64,000 bases of DNA from Bradyrhizobium sp. BR13661. GTDB lineage: Bacteria > Pseudomonadota > Alphaproteobacteria > Rhizobiales > Xanthobacteraceae. The stretch covers positions 620,001 through 684,000 of the forward strand of contig NZ_JARXWB010000001.1 in NCBI RefSeq assembly GCF_029892425.1, given 5' to 3'. Both the position numbers and the translations under genes were made by a program. Below the pieces are notes generated by a model. That model was not told where the DNA came from, ran no database searches, and saw nothing but the letters and a program-made list of their open reading frames with translations. Positions 36,819 to 48,250 of the stretch are shown one piece after another; the first letter of the stretch is position 1; the number at the start of each line of letters is the position of its first letter.

Positions 36819-37769
36819 ATGGCCCGTTACGTCCTCAATCGCCTGGCGCAGGCGGTCATGCTGCTGGTGATCGTTTCCGCGATCGGCTTCGCCATCTTGC
36901 ATCTGGCGCCGGGCGGCCCGCTCTCGCAATTCGCGGTCTCCTCGCAAATGACGCATGAGGATCTCGACCGTGTCGCCAGACAGCTCGGGCTCGATCGTCC
37001 GCTGCCGATCCAGTATCTCGACTGGTTCGGCCGGATGCTGAAGGGCGATTGGGGCAAGTCTTATCGCGACGGCGAGGCGGTGCTGTCGGTGATCTCGTCG
37101 CATCTCGGCGCGACGCTGGAACTGATGGTCACCGCGACCATCATCGCGGTGCTGCTCGGCTGCTGGATCGGCATCTCGGGTGCGCTCCGGCGCTATTCGC
37201 TGTTCGACTCGCTCGCCACCGTCGGGGCGATGATCGCGCTGTCGATTCCGACCTTCTGGTTCGGCCTCGTCACCATCTATGTGTTCTCGGTGACGCTCGG
37301 CTGGCTGCCGGCGGGCAACCGCGAGACCGTCGGCGACGGTTCCTTTCTCGATCTGCTGCATCATCTGATTGCGCCGGCGATCGTGCTGGGGCTGGTCGAG
37401 ACCGCGATGTGGGGCCGCTTCATGCGCTCCTCCATGCTCGAGGTGATCAACCAGGATTACATTCGCACCGCGCGCGCCAAGGGCATGCCGGAATGGCGCA
37501 TCCTCACGGTGCACGCGTTGCGCAATGCGCTGCTGCCGATGATCACGGTGGCCGGCCTGCAGTTTCCGACCCTGCTCGGCGGCGCGCTGGTGGCCGAGAC
37601 GGTGTTCACCTGGCCCGGCATGGGCCGGCTGTTTCTCGATTCCATCGGCTATCGCGACTATCCCGTGGTGATGGGCATCCTGATGTTCTCGGCGATCATG
37701 GTGCTGATCGGCTCGCTGATTGCGGACATCCTTTATGCCGTCGTCGATCCGCGCATCCGGGTGGGCTGA
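36819..37769 (+). CDS. ABC importer permease, DppB type
   Basis: 316-residue inner-membrane permease of the dipeptide/opine importer class, with about six helices. The cytoplasmic coupling loop has the EAA-type pattern YIRTARAKGMPEWRILTVHALRNALLP, shown here only as landmarks around residues 210-240. The N-terminus ARYVLNRLAQAVMLL is typical for DppB-like proteins. It lies 27 bp after the binding protein gene and 4 bp before the second permease. Confidence 0.95.
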   Translation: MARYVLNRLAQAVMLLVIVSAIGFAILHLAPGGPLSQFAVSSQMTHEDLDRVARQLGLDRPLPIQYLDWFGRMLKGDWGKSYRDGEAVLSVISSHLGATLELMVTATIIAVLLGCWIGISGALRRYSLFDSLATVGAMIALSIPTFWFGLVTIYVFSVTLGWLPAGNRETVGDGSFLDLLHHLIAPAIVLGLVETAMWGRFMRSSMLEVINQDYIRTARAKGMPEWRILTVHALRNALLPMITVAGLQFPTLLGGALVAETVFTWPGMGRLFLDSIGYRDYPVVMGILMFSAIMVLIGSLIADILYAVVDPRIRVG

Positions 37770-37773
37770 AGCG

Positions 37774-38649
37774 ATGGCGACCGCAGTCTTGTCCACCGCT
37801 CAACCCACCCCTAGCCAGGGCGCCTGGCAACGCTTCTGCCGGCACCGGCTCGCGCTTGCCGGCGCCGTCATCATCCTGGTTCTCGTGCTGGGCTCGGCGT
37901 TCGGTCCTTATCTTCTGCCATTCGACGACACCTATATCGACATCATGAAGCGGTTCGCGCCGCCGCTCTCAGGCGCGCACATCCTCGGCACCGACGAGCT
38001 CGGCCGCGACGTGCTGGCGCGGCTGATGATGGGCGCGCGGGTCTCGCTCTCGATCGGCTTCATCGCGATGGTGATCGCGATGGTGGTCGGCATCGTCGTC
38101 GGCGCCTTCGCCGGCTTCTACGGCGGCGTGGTCGGCGCGGTCCTGATGCGGCTGGTCGATGCCGTGCTGTGCTTTCCGACCATCTTCCTGCTGCTGGCGC
38201 TGGCGGCGCTTACCGAGCCCGGCTTCGTGACCACGACCGTGCTGATCGCGACGACCGCCTGGATGTGGGTGGCGCGCGTCGTCGAGGCCCAGGTGCGCTC
38301 GCTGCGGGAGCGCGAGTTTGCGGTGGCCGCGCTCGCCTTCGGCTCGTCGAACCTGCGGATCATGTTCCGCGAGCTGGTGCCCAATGCCGTTGCGCCGATC
38401 ATGGTGGCGGCGACACTCAACGTCGCCAAGGCGATCCTGCTGGAATCCTATCTCAGCTATCTCGGCTACGGCATCCAGCCGCCGGCCGCGAGCCTCGGCA
38501 ACATGCTCAACAACGCGCAGATCTATCTCACCAGCGCGCCGTGGCTTGCGATCGCGCCGGGCCTCGTCATCACGCTGGCCGTGACCAGCTTCAATTTCCT
38601 CGGCGATGGCCTGCGTGACGCGCTCGACCCGCGCATGAACATCCCATGA
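37774..38649 (+). CDS. ABC importer permease, DppC type
   Basis: 291-residue second permease of the importer. The DppC hallmark LGTDELGRDVLARLMMGARV follows the first helix, and the family's C-terminal FNFLGDGLRDALDPR is intact. The start at 37774 lies 4 bp after the upstream stop; an in-frame ATG at 37720 lies inside the previous gene and is rejected. It pairs with the DppB-type permease to form the membrane channel. Confidence 0.95.
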   Translation: MATAVLSTAQPTPSQGAWQRFCRHRLALAGAVIILVLVLGSAFGPYLLPFDDTYIDIMKRFAPPLSGAHILGTDELGRDVLARLMMGARVSLSIGFIAMVIAMVVGIVVGAFAGFYGGVVGAVLMRLVDAVLCFPTIFLLLALAALTEPGFVTTTVLIATTAWMWVARVVEAQVRSLREREFAVAALAFGSSNLRIMFRELVPNAVAPIMVAATLNVAKAILLESYLSYLGYGIQPPAASLGNMLNNAQIYLTSAPWLAIAPGLVITLAVTSFNFLGDGLRDALDPRMNIP

Positions 38650-38683
38650 CGAAACGACCCGAACTGTTTCCCAGGAGTGTCCC

Positions 38684-40012
38684 ATGTCCCCGCCGCTTAC
38701 CCGTATAAACAGCGACGAACGCCTGCCGGCGCAGGCGGATGTCGTCGTCATTGGCGGCGGTGTCATCGGCGTCTCCGCGGCCTATCATCTGGCCAAGAAA
38801 GGCCTCTCGGTTGCGCTGGTCGAGAAGGGCCATGTCGGCGGCGAGCAGTCGAGCCGCAATTGGGGCTGGTGCCGCCAGCAGGGCCGCGCGCGCGAGGAGA
38901 TTCCGCTCGCCCGTGAGGCGCTGCGTCTGTGGGAGGATATGCAGAACGACGCCGGCGTCGATGCCGGCTTTCGGCGCACCGGCGTGCTGTTCCTGACCAA
39001 GAGCAAGGACGAACTCGCGAGCTGGGAGCGCTGGGCGGCGGTTGCGCGCGAGATGCAGGTGCATTCGACCGTGCTGACCCCGGCCGAAGTCGCGGAACGC
39101 GTGCCTGGCAATACCGACAATTGGGTCGGCGGCCTGCACACGCCGAGCGACGGACGCGCCGAGCCCTCGATGGCCGTGCCGGCGCTGGCTATCGCTGCGC
39201 GAAAGCACGGCGTCACCATCCATCAGGGCTGCGCGGCGCGCGGGCTGGAGACGACAGGCGGCCGCGTCAGTGCCGTCGTCACCGAGAAGGGCACCATCAG
39301 AACGCAAGCCGTGCTGCTGTCGGGCGGCGCATGGTCGTCGCTGTTTTGCCGCCGCCACGGCATTGAGCTGCCGATCGGTCTCGTCAACGCCACGGCGTGC
39401 CGCACCACGCCGGCGCCGGAGATTACCTCCGGCGCGCTCGGCACCGATTTCTATTGCATCCGTCGCCGCCTCGACGGCGGTTTCACGCTGGCGCTGCGCA
39501 ACCGTGGCACCGTCGAGCTGTCGCCCGATCTGTTCCGCTACGCGCGCACCTTCTGGCCGACCTATCTGCATCGCCGCAACGGCCTGAAGATGTCGTTCGG
39601 CAAGTCGTTCTTTGATCAGATCATGCGCGGCACCAGCTGGAGCTTCGACAAGCCGTCACCGTTCGAGACCGAGCGCGTGCGTGATCCGGCGCCCGACATG
39701 TCGCTCGTCAATGCCGCGCTCGCCTCGCTAATCAAGGCGAATCCGGAACTGAAGGACATCGAGATCGCGGAAGCCTGGGGCGGCACCATCGACTGCACGC
39801 CGGATACGATTCCCGTGATCTCGCCGGTCGATGCGCTGCCGGGCTTCTTCCTCGCGACCGGATTCTCCGGCCACGGTTTTGGCATCGGCCCAGCGGCTGG
39901 CAAGCTCGCCGCCGACATCGTGACCAATGCGACGCCGCTGGTCGATCCCGAGCCCTACAGCCACAAGCGCATGATCGACGGCCGGCGGCTCGCGCCGGTC
40001 AGCCCGTTCTGA
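38684..40012 (+). CDS. FAD-dependent oxidoreductase, DAO family
   Basis: 442-residue flavoenzyme of the D-amino-acid oxidase/glycine oxidase/sarcosine oxidase class. The FAD-binding motif VVIGGGVIGVSAAYHLAKKG begins near residue 19, and the C-terminal FAD contact ATGFSGHGFGIGPAAGK is intact. It probably oxidises the amine carbon of a compound brought in by the ABC importer. An AGGAG ribosome site is 6 nt upstream. It sits between permease and hydroxyacid reductase genes; the substrate is not known. Confidence 0.9.
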   Translation: MSPPLTRINSDERLPAQADVVVIGGGVIGVSAAYHLAKKGLSVALVEKGHVGGEQSSRNWGWCRQQGRAREEIPLAREALRLWEDMQNDAGVDAGFRRTGVLFLTKSKDELASWERWAAVAREMQVHSTVLTPAEVAERVPGNTDNWVGGLHTPSDGRAEPSMAVPALAIAARKHGVTIHQGCAARGLETTGGRVSAVVTEKGTIRTQAVLLSGGAWSSLFCRRHGIELPIGLVNATACRTTPAPEITSGALGTDFYCIRRRLDGGFTLALRNRGTVELSPDLFRYARTFWPTYLHRRNGLKMSFGKSFFDQIMRGTSWSFDKPSPFETERVRDPAPDMSLVNAALASLIKANPELKDIEIAEAWGGTIDCTPDTIPVISPVDALPGFFLATGFSGHGFGIGPAAGKLAADIVTNATPLVDPEPYSHKRMIDGRRLAPVSPF

Positions 40013-40019
40013 GGGCGGC

Positions 40020-40945
40020 ATGAGCGTTCTCTACAAGGCCAACATGGTGCGCGGTGCGGAATGGGCACGCTTCTTCGCGGAGCGCGCGCCGCAGCTGCCG
40101 TTCCGGCTGTGGCCTGATATCGGTAATCCTTCCGACGTTCGCTATCTCGTGGCGTGGGTGCCGCCCGACGATATCGCGACGACGTTTCCCAATCTTGAGC
40201 TAGTCTTTTCGGTCGGCGCCGGCGTCGACCAATTCGATGCGACGAAAGTCCCACTGCACATCCCGCTGGTGCGGATGCTGGAGCCCGGCATCGCCGAGAC
40301 CATGGTGGAGTACGTCACCATGGCCGTGCTCGGCCTGCATCGCGATCTCCTGCACTTCATCGCCCAGCAAAAGGAGCAGGTCTGGCGCGAGATCCGGATC
40401 ACGCCGGCGAAGCGTCGGCGCGTCGGCGTGATGGGGCTCGGCCAGCTCGGCCAGGCGGTGCTCGAACGTCTCAAGACGTTCGGCTTTCCGCTGTCAGGCT
40501 GGAATCGCTCGGCCCGCGAGATCGAAGGCGTGAGCTGCTACGCGGGTGCTGACACGTTGCCAGAATTTCTGGCGCAGGCCGATATTCTCGTCTGCCTGCT
40601 CCCACTGACCGAGGAGACCCGCGGCATCCTCAACGCTGACCTGTTCGCGCGCCTGCCGCGCGGGGCGGGGCTCGTCAATGCCGGGCGTGGTCCGCATCTC
40701 GTCGAGGCTGATTTTCTGGCCGCGCTCGACAGCGGCGCGCTGTCCGGTGCAGTGCTCGATGTCGCCGATCCCGAGCCGCTGCCGGCGGGCCATCCGTTCT
40801 GGAGCCATCCGCGCATCCTGCTGACGCCGCACAATGCGAGCATGACCAGCCCGGACACAGCCGTCGATTTCGTGCTCGACGTCATCGCGCGTCACGGGCG
40901 AGGCGAGGAGTTGCCGGGGCTCGTTGACCGTCGTCGGGGGTACTG

Positions 40946-40946
<1 letters not shown>
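40020..40946 (+). CDS. Glyoxylate/hydroxypyruvate reductase-like enzyme
   Basis: 308-residue NAD(P)H-dependent 2-hydroxyacid dehydrogenase of the GhrA type. The Rossmann motif GVMGLGQLG lies near residue 140, the catalytic Arg region reads NAGRGPHLVE and the His region LLTPHNAS. It reduces small 2-oxoacids such as glyoxylate. In this operon it could remove the oxoacid released by the preceding FAD enzyme (inferred). Its stop overlaps the ATG of the ATPase gene in an ATGA-type junction, so translation is coupled. Confidence 0.9.
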
Positions 40947-42814
<1,868 letters not shown>

Positions 42815-42930
42815 AAGGCTTTGGCGGAGCGCCTTGATTTGCCTGAGTGATCGTCAGGTGAAGTGTCGTTTTCGGACGCGATCTTCGCGTTCAATTCGCC
42901 TTGCGAGACCGCAGTCGCTATAGTCGTGCC

Positions 42931-43509
42931 ATGCTCGACTTCGCCGCTCAATACGAGGCCTTCAGACGCCGCGATCCGGCCTGGGACGGAGTAGTTTTCG
43001 TCGCAGTCAAGACAACGGGCGTATATTGTCGTCCGGTATGTCGGGTGCGAACGCCGTTGGCGCGCAACGTCACATTCCATCGAAGCGCAGCAGCAGCAGA
43101 GCGGGCCGGCTTCAGACCTTGTCTTAGATGCCGCCCGGAAACGGCTCCCTTTTGCCCTGCCTGGAAGGGGACCAAGACGACCGTTGAGCGCGCGCTATCC
43201 CTTATCGAGGGTGGAGCGCTTGATCGAGGTAATGTCGTCCAACTTGCGCAGCGTCTTGGGATCGGATCGCGTCACCTGTCGCGCCTGTTTGCCGAGTATC
43301 TCGACGCGTCGCCCTTGCAGGTCGCACTCTCGCTTCGGGTGCGGCGCGCAAAGCGTCTTCTCGATGGCACCGATCTTCCGATACGGCTCGTAGCCGAGCG
43401 CGCAGGGTTTCCAAACGCAAGGCGGCTGAACGCAGCGTTCACGCGACTTTATGGACTACCGCCGTTGGCCATCCGAAGGCGGTCGTCATCGAAGACTCGG
43501 TCCGACTGA
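42931..43509 (+). CDS. AdaA-like methylphosphotriester sensor and AraC-type regulator
   Basis: 192 residues that match only the N-terminal half of Ada. The zinc-binding repair domain has its four cysteines at C33, C37, C64 and C67 (VYCRPVC, CLRC), with the spacing of E. coli Ada C38, C42, C69 and C72. An AraC-type helix-turn-helix follows (about 100-185). The C-terminal methyltransferase domain with PCHR is absent. It may be an AdaA-type two-gene arrangement or a shortened Ada or Ada-AlkA. A frame from a TTG at 42901 adds ten residues. The next gene is unrelated. Confidence 0.88.
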   Translation: MLDFAAQYEAFRRRDPAWDGVVFVAVKTTGVYCRPVCRVRTPLARNVTFHRSAAAAERAGFRPCLRCRPETAPFCPAWKGTKTTVERALSLIEGGALDRGNVVQLAQRLGIGSRHLSRLFAEYLDASPLQVALSLRVRRAKRLLDGTDLPIRLVAERAGFPNARRLNAAFTRLYGLPPLAIRRRSSSKTRSD

Positions 43510-43528
43510 ACGAAGTAGGAAGAACGCG

Positions 43529-43999
43529 ATGGTCAATAAAACTTATGGAACAGTGAGCGCAGAACGGCAAAAGCAGTTGAGCGGACTGGAATTCGTCCGC
43601 GGGCTTGCGGCCGGTACGCTCCCTCTGAACAAAATTGCGCAGACGTTGGGTTACGACGTCGCCGAGGCAGAAAGCGGCCGTGTTGTCGTCACGCTGATCC
43701 CGACCGACGCGCACCTCAATCCGGCGGGCACCGTGCATGGCGGGTTGACGGCGACATTGCTGGATAGCTGCATGGGGCTGGCCGTTCAGTCAATGCTCGA
43801 CAAGGGCATCGGCCAGACGACGCTTGAGTTCAAGATTTCGCTCGTGCGACCGATTACCCCCGAAACCGGTCGAATAAGGGCTGAAGGCAAGGTCCTGAAC
43901 TGCGGTCGCCGTATCGGCACTGCTGAAGGGCGGGTCGTCGACGGCAATGGACGACTGCTGGCGCATGGTACAACGACGTGCCTCATCTTTCCAAGCTGA
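43529..43999 (+). CDS. PaaI-type hotdog-fold thioesterase
   Basis: 156-residue acyl-CoA thioesterase of the PaaI/YbgC-like hotdog fold. The active-site helix region HLNPAGTVHGGLTATLLDS carries the conserved HGG and the acidic residue. The substrate is probably an aromatic or medium acyl-CoA, which sequence cannot settle. The start at 43529 has an AGGAAG site; an in-frame ATG at 43451 lies inside the preceding gene and is rejected. It follows the AdaA-like gene by 19 bp. Confidence 0.9.
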   Translation: MVNKTYGTVSAERQKQLSGLEFVRGLAAGTLPLNKIAQTLGYDVAEAESGRVVVTLIPTDAHLNPAGTVHGGLTATLLDSCMGLAVQSMLDKGIGQTTLEFKISLVRPITPETGRIRAEGKVLNCGRRIGTAEGRVVDGNGRLLAHGTTTCLIFPS

Positions 44000-44042
44000 A
44001 GCGCCCGTCATCACGTGCTGGCAGAGGTGACCGGCCGCCGTC

Positions 44043-45266
44043 TCAAGAATTCACGTGCACGAAGTCCCGCAGCAGCGGGTAGATCTCGTTATTCCAGCGT
44101 TTTCCCGAGAACACGCCGTAATGGCCGACGCCGGCCTGCATGTGGTGGACGCGGCGATAGGCGCGCACGCCGGTGCAGAGATCCTGCGCGGCGAGCGTCT
44201 GGCCGATCGAGCAGATGTCGTCCTTCTCGCCCTCGACCGTCATCAGCCCCATGCGGCTGACGGCCTTGGTGTCCACGGGGCGGCCGCGATGCATCAGCTT
44301 GCCCTGCGGCAGCAAATGCTCCTGGAACACGTCGCGCACGGTCTCGATGTAGAACTCGGCCGGCAGATCCATCACCGCGAAATATTCGTCGTAGAAGGTC
44401 TTGATGGTCGCCGCCTTCTCCTTCTCGCCCTTGGCGATGTGGTTGGCGAGATCCATGTGCTGCTTGATGTGCCGCTCGAGATTCATCGAGACGAAGGCGG
44501 TGAGCTGCACGAAGCCCGGATAGACTTTCCGGAGCGCGCCGCGGCACTGCACCGGCACGTAGTTGATCAGGTTCTGCTCGAACCACTCGATCGGCTTGCT
44601 CTTGGCGAAGTCGTTGACCTTGGTCGGCTGGATCCGCGTGTCGATCGGCCCCGCCATCAGCGTCAGCGTCGCCGGCCGCGAGGGATGGTTGCCCTCGCAC
44701 ATGATCGCGGCGGCCGCGAGCGCCGAGACCGACGGCTGGCAGATCGCCACCATATGCGGGCGCGGGCCGAGCTGTCCGAGGAAGTCGATCAGATGCTCGG
44801 TGTAATCGTCGAGCCCGAACCGGCCCTCGCTGCGCGGAATGTCGCGCGGATTGTGCCAGTCGGTGATGTAGACATCGTGGTCCTGCAGCAGGGTCTTCAC
44901 GGTGCCGCGCAACAGCGTGGCAAAATGGCCGGACATCGGCGCCACCAGCAGCATGCGCGGCTGCTCGCTGACGCCTTCTTTCTTGAAGTGCAGCAGCGAC
45001 CCGAACGGCGTCGCATAGGCGATCTCCTCGGTGACGCTGATCTCGCGATTGCCCACCGTCACGCTGTCGATGCCGTAGGCCGGCCGGTCATAGGTGAGGG
45101 TGGAGCGCGAGATCAGCTCCAGCGCTGCCGAGAGCCGGCCGACCACCTGGTCCGACATCCCCTGCGGGACCAGATTGAGGAATTTGAGTGCGGACGAGGC
45201 CCCCGCCCGAAGCGGTGCCGTCAAATCCATCTGGTTCTGAAAAGCCTGATAATACATCGACATCAT
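44043..45266 (-). CDS. phaZ: Intracellular polyhydroxyalkanoate depolymerase
   Basis: 407-residue alpha/beta hydrolase-type enzyme that degrades the cell's own PHB granules. The N-terminus (YYQAFQNQMDLTAPLRAGA) and the mid-protein segments VYITDWHNPRDIP and VAICQPSVSALAAA (with the nucleophile region as ICQPS) fit the intracellular PHA depolymerase family. Start codons at 45266, 45263 and 45257 are all possible. It is a single gene, convergent with the thioesterase. PHB storage is typical of rhizobia. Confidence 0.92.
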   Translation of the reverse strand: MMSMYYQAFQNQMDLTAPLRAGASSALKFLNLVPQGMSDQVVGRLSAALELISRSTLTYDRPAYGIDSVTVGNREISVTEEIAYATPFGSLLHFKKEGVSEQPRMLLVAPMSGHFATLLRGTVKTLLQDHDVYITDWHNPRDIPRSEGRFGLDDYTEHLIDFLGQLGPRPHMVAICQPSVSALAAAAIMCEGNHPSRPATLTLMAGPIDTRIQPTKVNDFAKSKPIEWFEQNLINYVPVQCRGALRKVYPGFVQLTAFVSMNLERHIKQHMDLANHIAKGEKEKAATIKTFYDEYFAVMDLPAEFYIETVRDVFQEHLLPQGKLMHRGRPVDTKAVSRMGLMTVEGEKDDICSIGQTLAAQDLCTGVRAYRRVHHMQAGVGHYGVFSGKRWNNEIYPLLRDFVHVNS

Positions 45267-45390
45267 ACTGAAGCGCCCGCCTGTCCCATGGTGCCATGCA
45301 ATATCGAAGCCAGAGCGGAGTCAAATCGCCCCTGGAATTGGCACGTCGCTTGCTGCTTGTTCTGGCCGGAAAAGCGAGGGAAGGGGCCAT

Positions 45391-46047
45391 ATGGCGAAGG
45401 CGACACTGACCATCAGCAGCAAGAACTACTCGTCCTGGTCGCTGCGTGGCTGGCTGCTGACGAAGTTTTCCGGGCTCGATTTCGAGGAGATCGTCACGGC
45501 GCCGGACGATGCGTCGGCGCGCGCCGAAATCCTGCTGCTGTCGTCCTCGATCCTGGTGCCCTGCCTGCGGCATGACGGCGCCACGGTCTGGGATACGCTG
45601 GCGATTGCCGAATATCTCAACGAGGTGATGCCGCACGCCGGGCTATTGCCTGATGATCGCGTGCAACGCGCGCATTGCCGCTCGATTTGCGGCGAAATCC
45701 ATTCCGGCTTCACCACACTGCGCGCCTCGCTGCCGGTCAATCTGAAGGGGCACTTCCCGGGCTTCAAGGTCTGGTCGCGCGCGCAGGCCGACATCGATCG
45801 GGTCTGGTTCATCTGGCGCGACTGCCTGGAGAAGTCGGGCGGGCCGTTCCTGTTCGGCCAGCAGCGCACCATGGCGGATGCGATGTATGCCCCGGTCGTG
45901 ACGCGCTTCGTCACCTATGACGTCAAGCTCGAGCCGGGGCTGAAGGCCTATGCCGACACCATCATGGCCATGCCCGAAATGAGGGAATGGATCGCGGCGG
46001 CGAAGGAAGAGCCGGCCGAGATCGAGGAGCTCGAGGTCGAATATTAG
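45391..46047 (+). CDS. Glutathione S-transferase family protein
   Basis: 218-residue GST-like protein with an N-terminal thioredoxin-fold part (SSWSLRGWLLTKFSGLDFEE) and an all-helical C-terminal domain (QQRTMADAMYAPVVTRFV). The Ser in the SSWSLRG loop is in the place of the usual active-site residue. The conjugation substrate is unknown. The start at 45391 has an AAGGGG site. Divergent from phaZ, 124 bp away, and followed by a possible short terminator. Confidence 0.9.
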   Translation: MAKATLTISSKNYSSWSLRGWLLTKFSGLDFEEIVTAPDDASARAEILLLSSSILVPCLRHDGATVWDTLAIAEYLNEVMPHAGLLPDDRVQRAHCRSICGEIHSGFTTLRASLPVNLKGHFPGFKVWSRAQADIDRVWFIWRDCLEKSGGPFLFGQQRTMADAMYAPVVTRFVTYDVKLEPGLKAYADTIMAMPEMREWIAAAKEEPAEIEELEVEY

Positions 46048-46073
46048 GCAGGCGCCGCGCAGCCCTGCCTGTT
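46046..46073 (+). terminator. Possible weak terminator after the GST gene
   Basis: A 7-bp stem AGGCAGG/CCTGCCT (46046-46052 with 46064-46070) overlaps the stop codon and is followed by GTTT. The stem is short and the T-run is minimal, so this is tentative. Confidence 0.4.
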
Positions 46074-46329
46074 TCCGAAGCGAACGCGCCCAGCTTCGTC
46101 GCTGGCCTCTATGTCTTTGCTAATATTAACCTTTGATACCGGTATTCGGTGGCGGCCAGTTCGCGCGCTGCGTAGATATTGTGCGCGCTGGCGCAGCGAT
46201 GTCGACATCTAGCCGTGAACAGTTGCGTACGGGGCTACCAGGCCGATTCGGACGTGATTCGTTCGGGCCGCGTTCCGTTCGTTAAGCTGGAAGCGCGGCC
46301 CCGTTACATTTTGAGACAGACGAAGGTCG

Positions 46330-46554
46330 TCAGGCCGCCCCGGAATGCTTCACGCGCGGCACACGCCAGCCGATGACGGTGGCTTCGACCGCAATGCCGG
46401 CTTCGTGGTTCTGCCAGCGGCCCTCGACATAGCGGCAGGCGAACGGCAGTTGATACGTTCCGCTGTGGTCCTCGCACAGCACTTCGACCGGCAGGCCAGG
46501 CGGCGGTTCTCCGGCGCCATCGAATTCCGCCAGACGTCTATCGCGCGTTGCCAT
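46330..46554 (-). CDS. Small conserved-looking hypothetical protein
   Basis: 74-residue soluble protein (MATRDRRLAEFDGAGEPPPG at the start, then VEVLCEDHSGTYQLPFACRY). It has a good AGGGGAG site about 10 nt before the ATG and a coherent sequence unlike shadow frames. I have seen similar short proteins in Bradyrhizobium but cannot name a function. The 282 bp to the left, up to the GST gene, carry no gene. Confidence 0.72.
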   Translation of the reverse strand: MATRDRRLAEFDGAGEPPPGLPVEVLCEDHSGTYQLPFACRYVEGRWQNHEAGIAVEATVIGWRVPRVKHSGAA

Positions 46555-46738
46555 TCCAAAAAACTCCCCTAATCAAAGCCGCGGAAAGAGCGCCCACTTC
46601 TTCCGCGCGCGGTTCACTGCTCCCCGTCCAAAGGGAACAAGCCAAGCTCAACGCGAGAATGCGGTGCGAGTGTGGTAGCCTTTGGCGGCTGCGCGCAATC
46701 GGCGCACATTGCCGTGATTGATTTGATGAGGAACCTGA

Positions 46739-47089
46739 ATGCCGCGCCGGATCGTTGCTGTTTGTTTCGTCATGTTACTGTTTGTCGCGCACACGCCGGC
46801 GCGCGCGCAGGACGTGCCCGGCATCGAGATCTGCACGGTCGAGAAGACCTGGGAGCGGCGCACCAGCTGCCTGCAGAGCAATGTCGACTTTCTCCAGAAG
46901 ACCATCACCAAGCTCAATCTCGACCACCAGCAGAAGATCGATGCTGCCATCAGGCAGATCGATACGCTGAAGGTGACGCTCGCAGGTCTGCAGAAGACCA
47001 TCGGTGACCTTCAGGCGGCGCAGGCGAAGACGGCGGATGATCTGAAGAAGAAGCAAGATGCGCCGCCGCCAAAGGACGCGGCGAAATGA
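46739..47089 (+). CDS. Small periplasmic coiled-coil protein
   Basis: 116-residue protein with a signal peptide (cleaved after ARAQ, near residue 24), a short region with two Cys (EICTVEKTWERRTSC), a predicted coiled coil (about residues 48-105) and a Lys/Pro-rich tail. The two cysteines could form a disulfide in the periplasm. GAGGA lies just before the start. The function is unknown. Confidence 0.8.
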   Translation: MPRRIVAVCFVMLLFVAHTPARAQDVPGIEICTVEKTWERRTSCLQSNVDFLQKTITKLNLDHQQKIDAAIRQIDTLKVTLAGLQKTIGDLQAAQAKTADDLKKKQDAPPPKDAAK

Positions 47090-47099
47090 ATGGTCTCCG

Positions 47100-47264
47100 T
47101 GTCCCGGACGCGGTGCAGCCTAGGCGATGCGTAGCATCGTCCTGGTAACGCTGCTCCGCAGAGCCGGGACCCATGGCCACGCATTACCGTGGTGAGATGG
47201 GCCCCGGCTTAGCAGCGCACCACGCCGCGAAGGGCGGCGCGTTGCACTGCATCCGGGGCACGAG
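47100..47264. repeat. Intergenic repeat of the CCCCGGACGC/GCGTCCGGG family (copy 1)
   Basis: GC-rich element with outer arms GTCCCGGACGCGGTGCAG and CACTGCATCCGGGGCAC. The inner arms include GGGACCCATG and CATGGGCCC-like forms. A relative lies at 51681-51825. It lies in the 247-bp gap before the AraC/GyrI gene and is non-coding. Confidence 0.75.
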
Positions 47265-47336
47265 AGCAATCCCGATCAAGCGAAGTAGCGTTGGTCCGCG
47301 CATCATCGCCACGCTTCGAACGAGAGCCTTGAACCC

Positions 47337-48191
47337 ATGAACCCGGCCCAGCGCGCACTCTGGTACATCGAAAGCCATCTGGCCGAGCCGATGACGCTCG
47401 ACGAGATTGCTGCGATCGGCGGCGTGTCGCGGTTTCACATGGTGCGTGCGTTTGCCGCAGCCACCGGCTTCCCGGTGATGCGCTATTTGCGCGCACGACG
47501 GCTGAGTGAGGCGGCGCGCAGCCTTGCCCGGGGCGCGCCGGACATTCTATCGCTGGCGCTGGAGGCGGATTACGGCTCGCATGAAGCATTCACCCGCGCG
47601 TTCCGCGACCAGTTCGGCACCACGCCCGAAGCGGTGAGAGCGGCAACGTGTGTCAATCAGCTCAAGCTTCAGGAGCCGATCCTCATGGAGTCCACCATGC
47701 TCGACAATCTCAAAGCCCCGCGTTTCGAAACCGCAAAAGCCTTTCTCGTCGCTGGCATCGCCGAGCGCATCACCTGCGACAACAGCGCCATCATTCCCGG
47801 GATGTGGGCCCGCTTGCACCAGGAGGTCGTTGAAATCCCCGCGCGCGTCGAAGGCAAGAATCAAGAGAAAATTCAGATCGCTTACGGCGTCTGCTGCAAC
47901 GGCGACGATTCCGGCAATTTCGACTACATCGCCGGAGTCGAAGTTACCGATTTCTCCGATCTCGCGCGTCGCTTCGGCCGCATCCGCATCCCCGAGCAGC
48001 GCTACGCGGTGTTCACCCACTCCGACCACGTCGCCTCGATCAGGCGCACTGTCACCACGATCTGGAATCAATGGCTACCCGCCTCCGGCTACAAGGCTGC
48101 GGATGCCCCGAACTTCGAGCGCTATGACGAGAAATTCGATCCCATGACTGGCAATGGCGGCTTCGAAATCTGGGTGCCGGTGAAGGAGTAG
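47337..48191 (+). CDS. AraC-family regulator with GyrI-like effector domain
   Basis: 284-residue protein with the AraC helix-turn-helix at the N-terminus (residues 1-105; MTLDEIAAIGGVSRFHMVRA and LSLALEADYGSHEAFTRAF) and a GyrI-like small-molecule binding domain at residues 120-284. This is the Rob/SoxS-like layout that often answers amphiphilic toxic compounds. The start is ATG 47337. A perfect hairpin (48251-48273) separates it from the following lactonase gene. Confidence 0.9.
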   Translation: MNPAQRALWYIESHLAEPMTLDEIAAIGGVSRFHMVRAFAAATGFPVMRYLRARRLSEAARSLARGAPDILSLALEADYGSHEAFTRAFRDQFGTTPEAVRAATCVNQLKLQEPILMESTMLDNLKAPRFETAKAFLVAGIAERITCDNSAIIPGMWARLHQEVVEIPARVEGKNQEKIQIAYGVCCNGDDSGNFDYIAGVEVTDFSDLARRFGRIRIPEQRYAVFTHSDHVASIRRTVTTIWNQWLPASGYKAADAPNFERYDEKFDPMTGNGGFEIWVPVKE

Positions 48192-48250
48192 CGCTGCAAC
48201 GCTGGCATACCATCCCGCTTGCTTGGCAAGGGGGACCTGTTTTGTCATAA

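Noticed and set aside
46179..46376. 65-codon plus-strand frame after the GST gene
   Set aside because: No ribosome site or coherent composition; it overlaps the better supported minus-strand gene at 46330.
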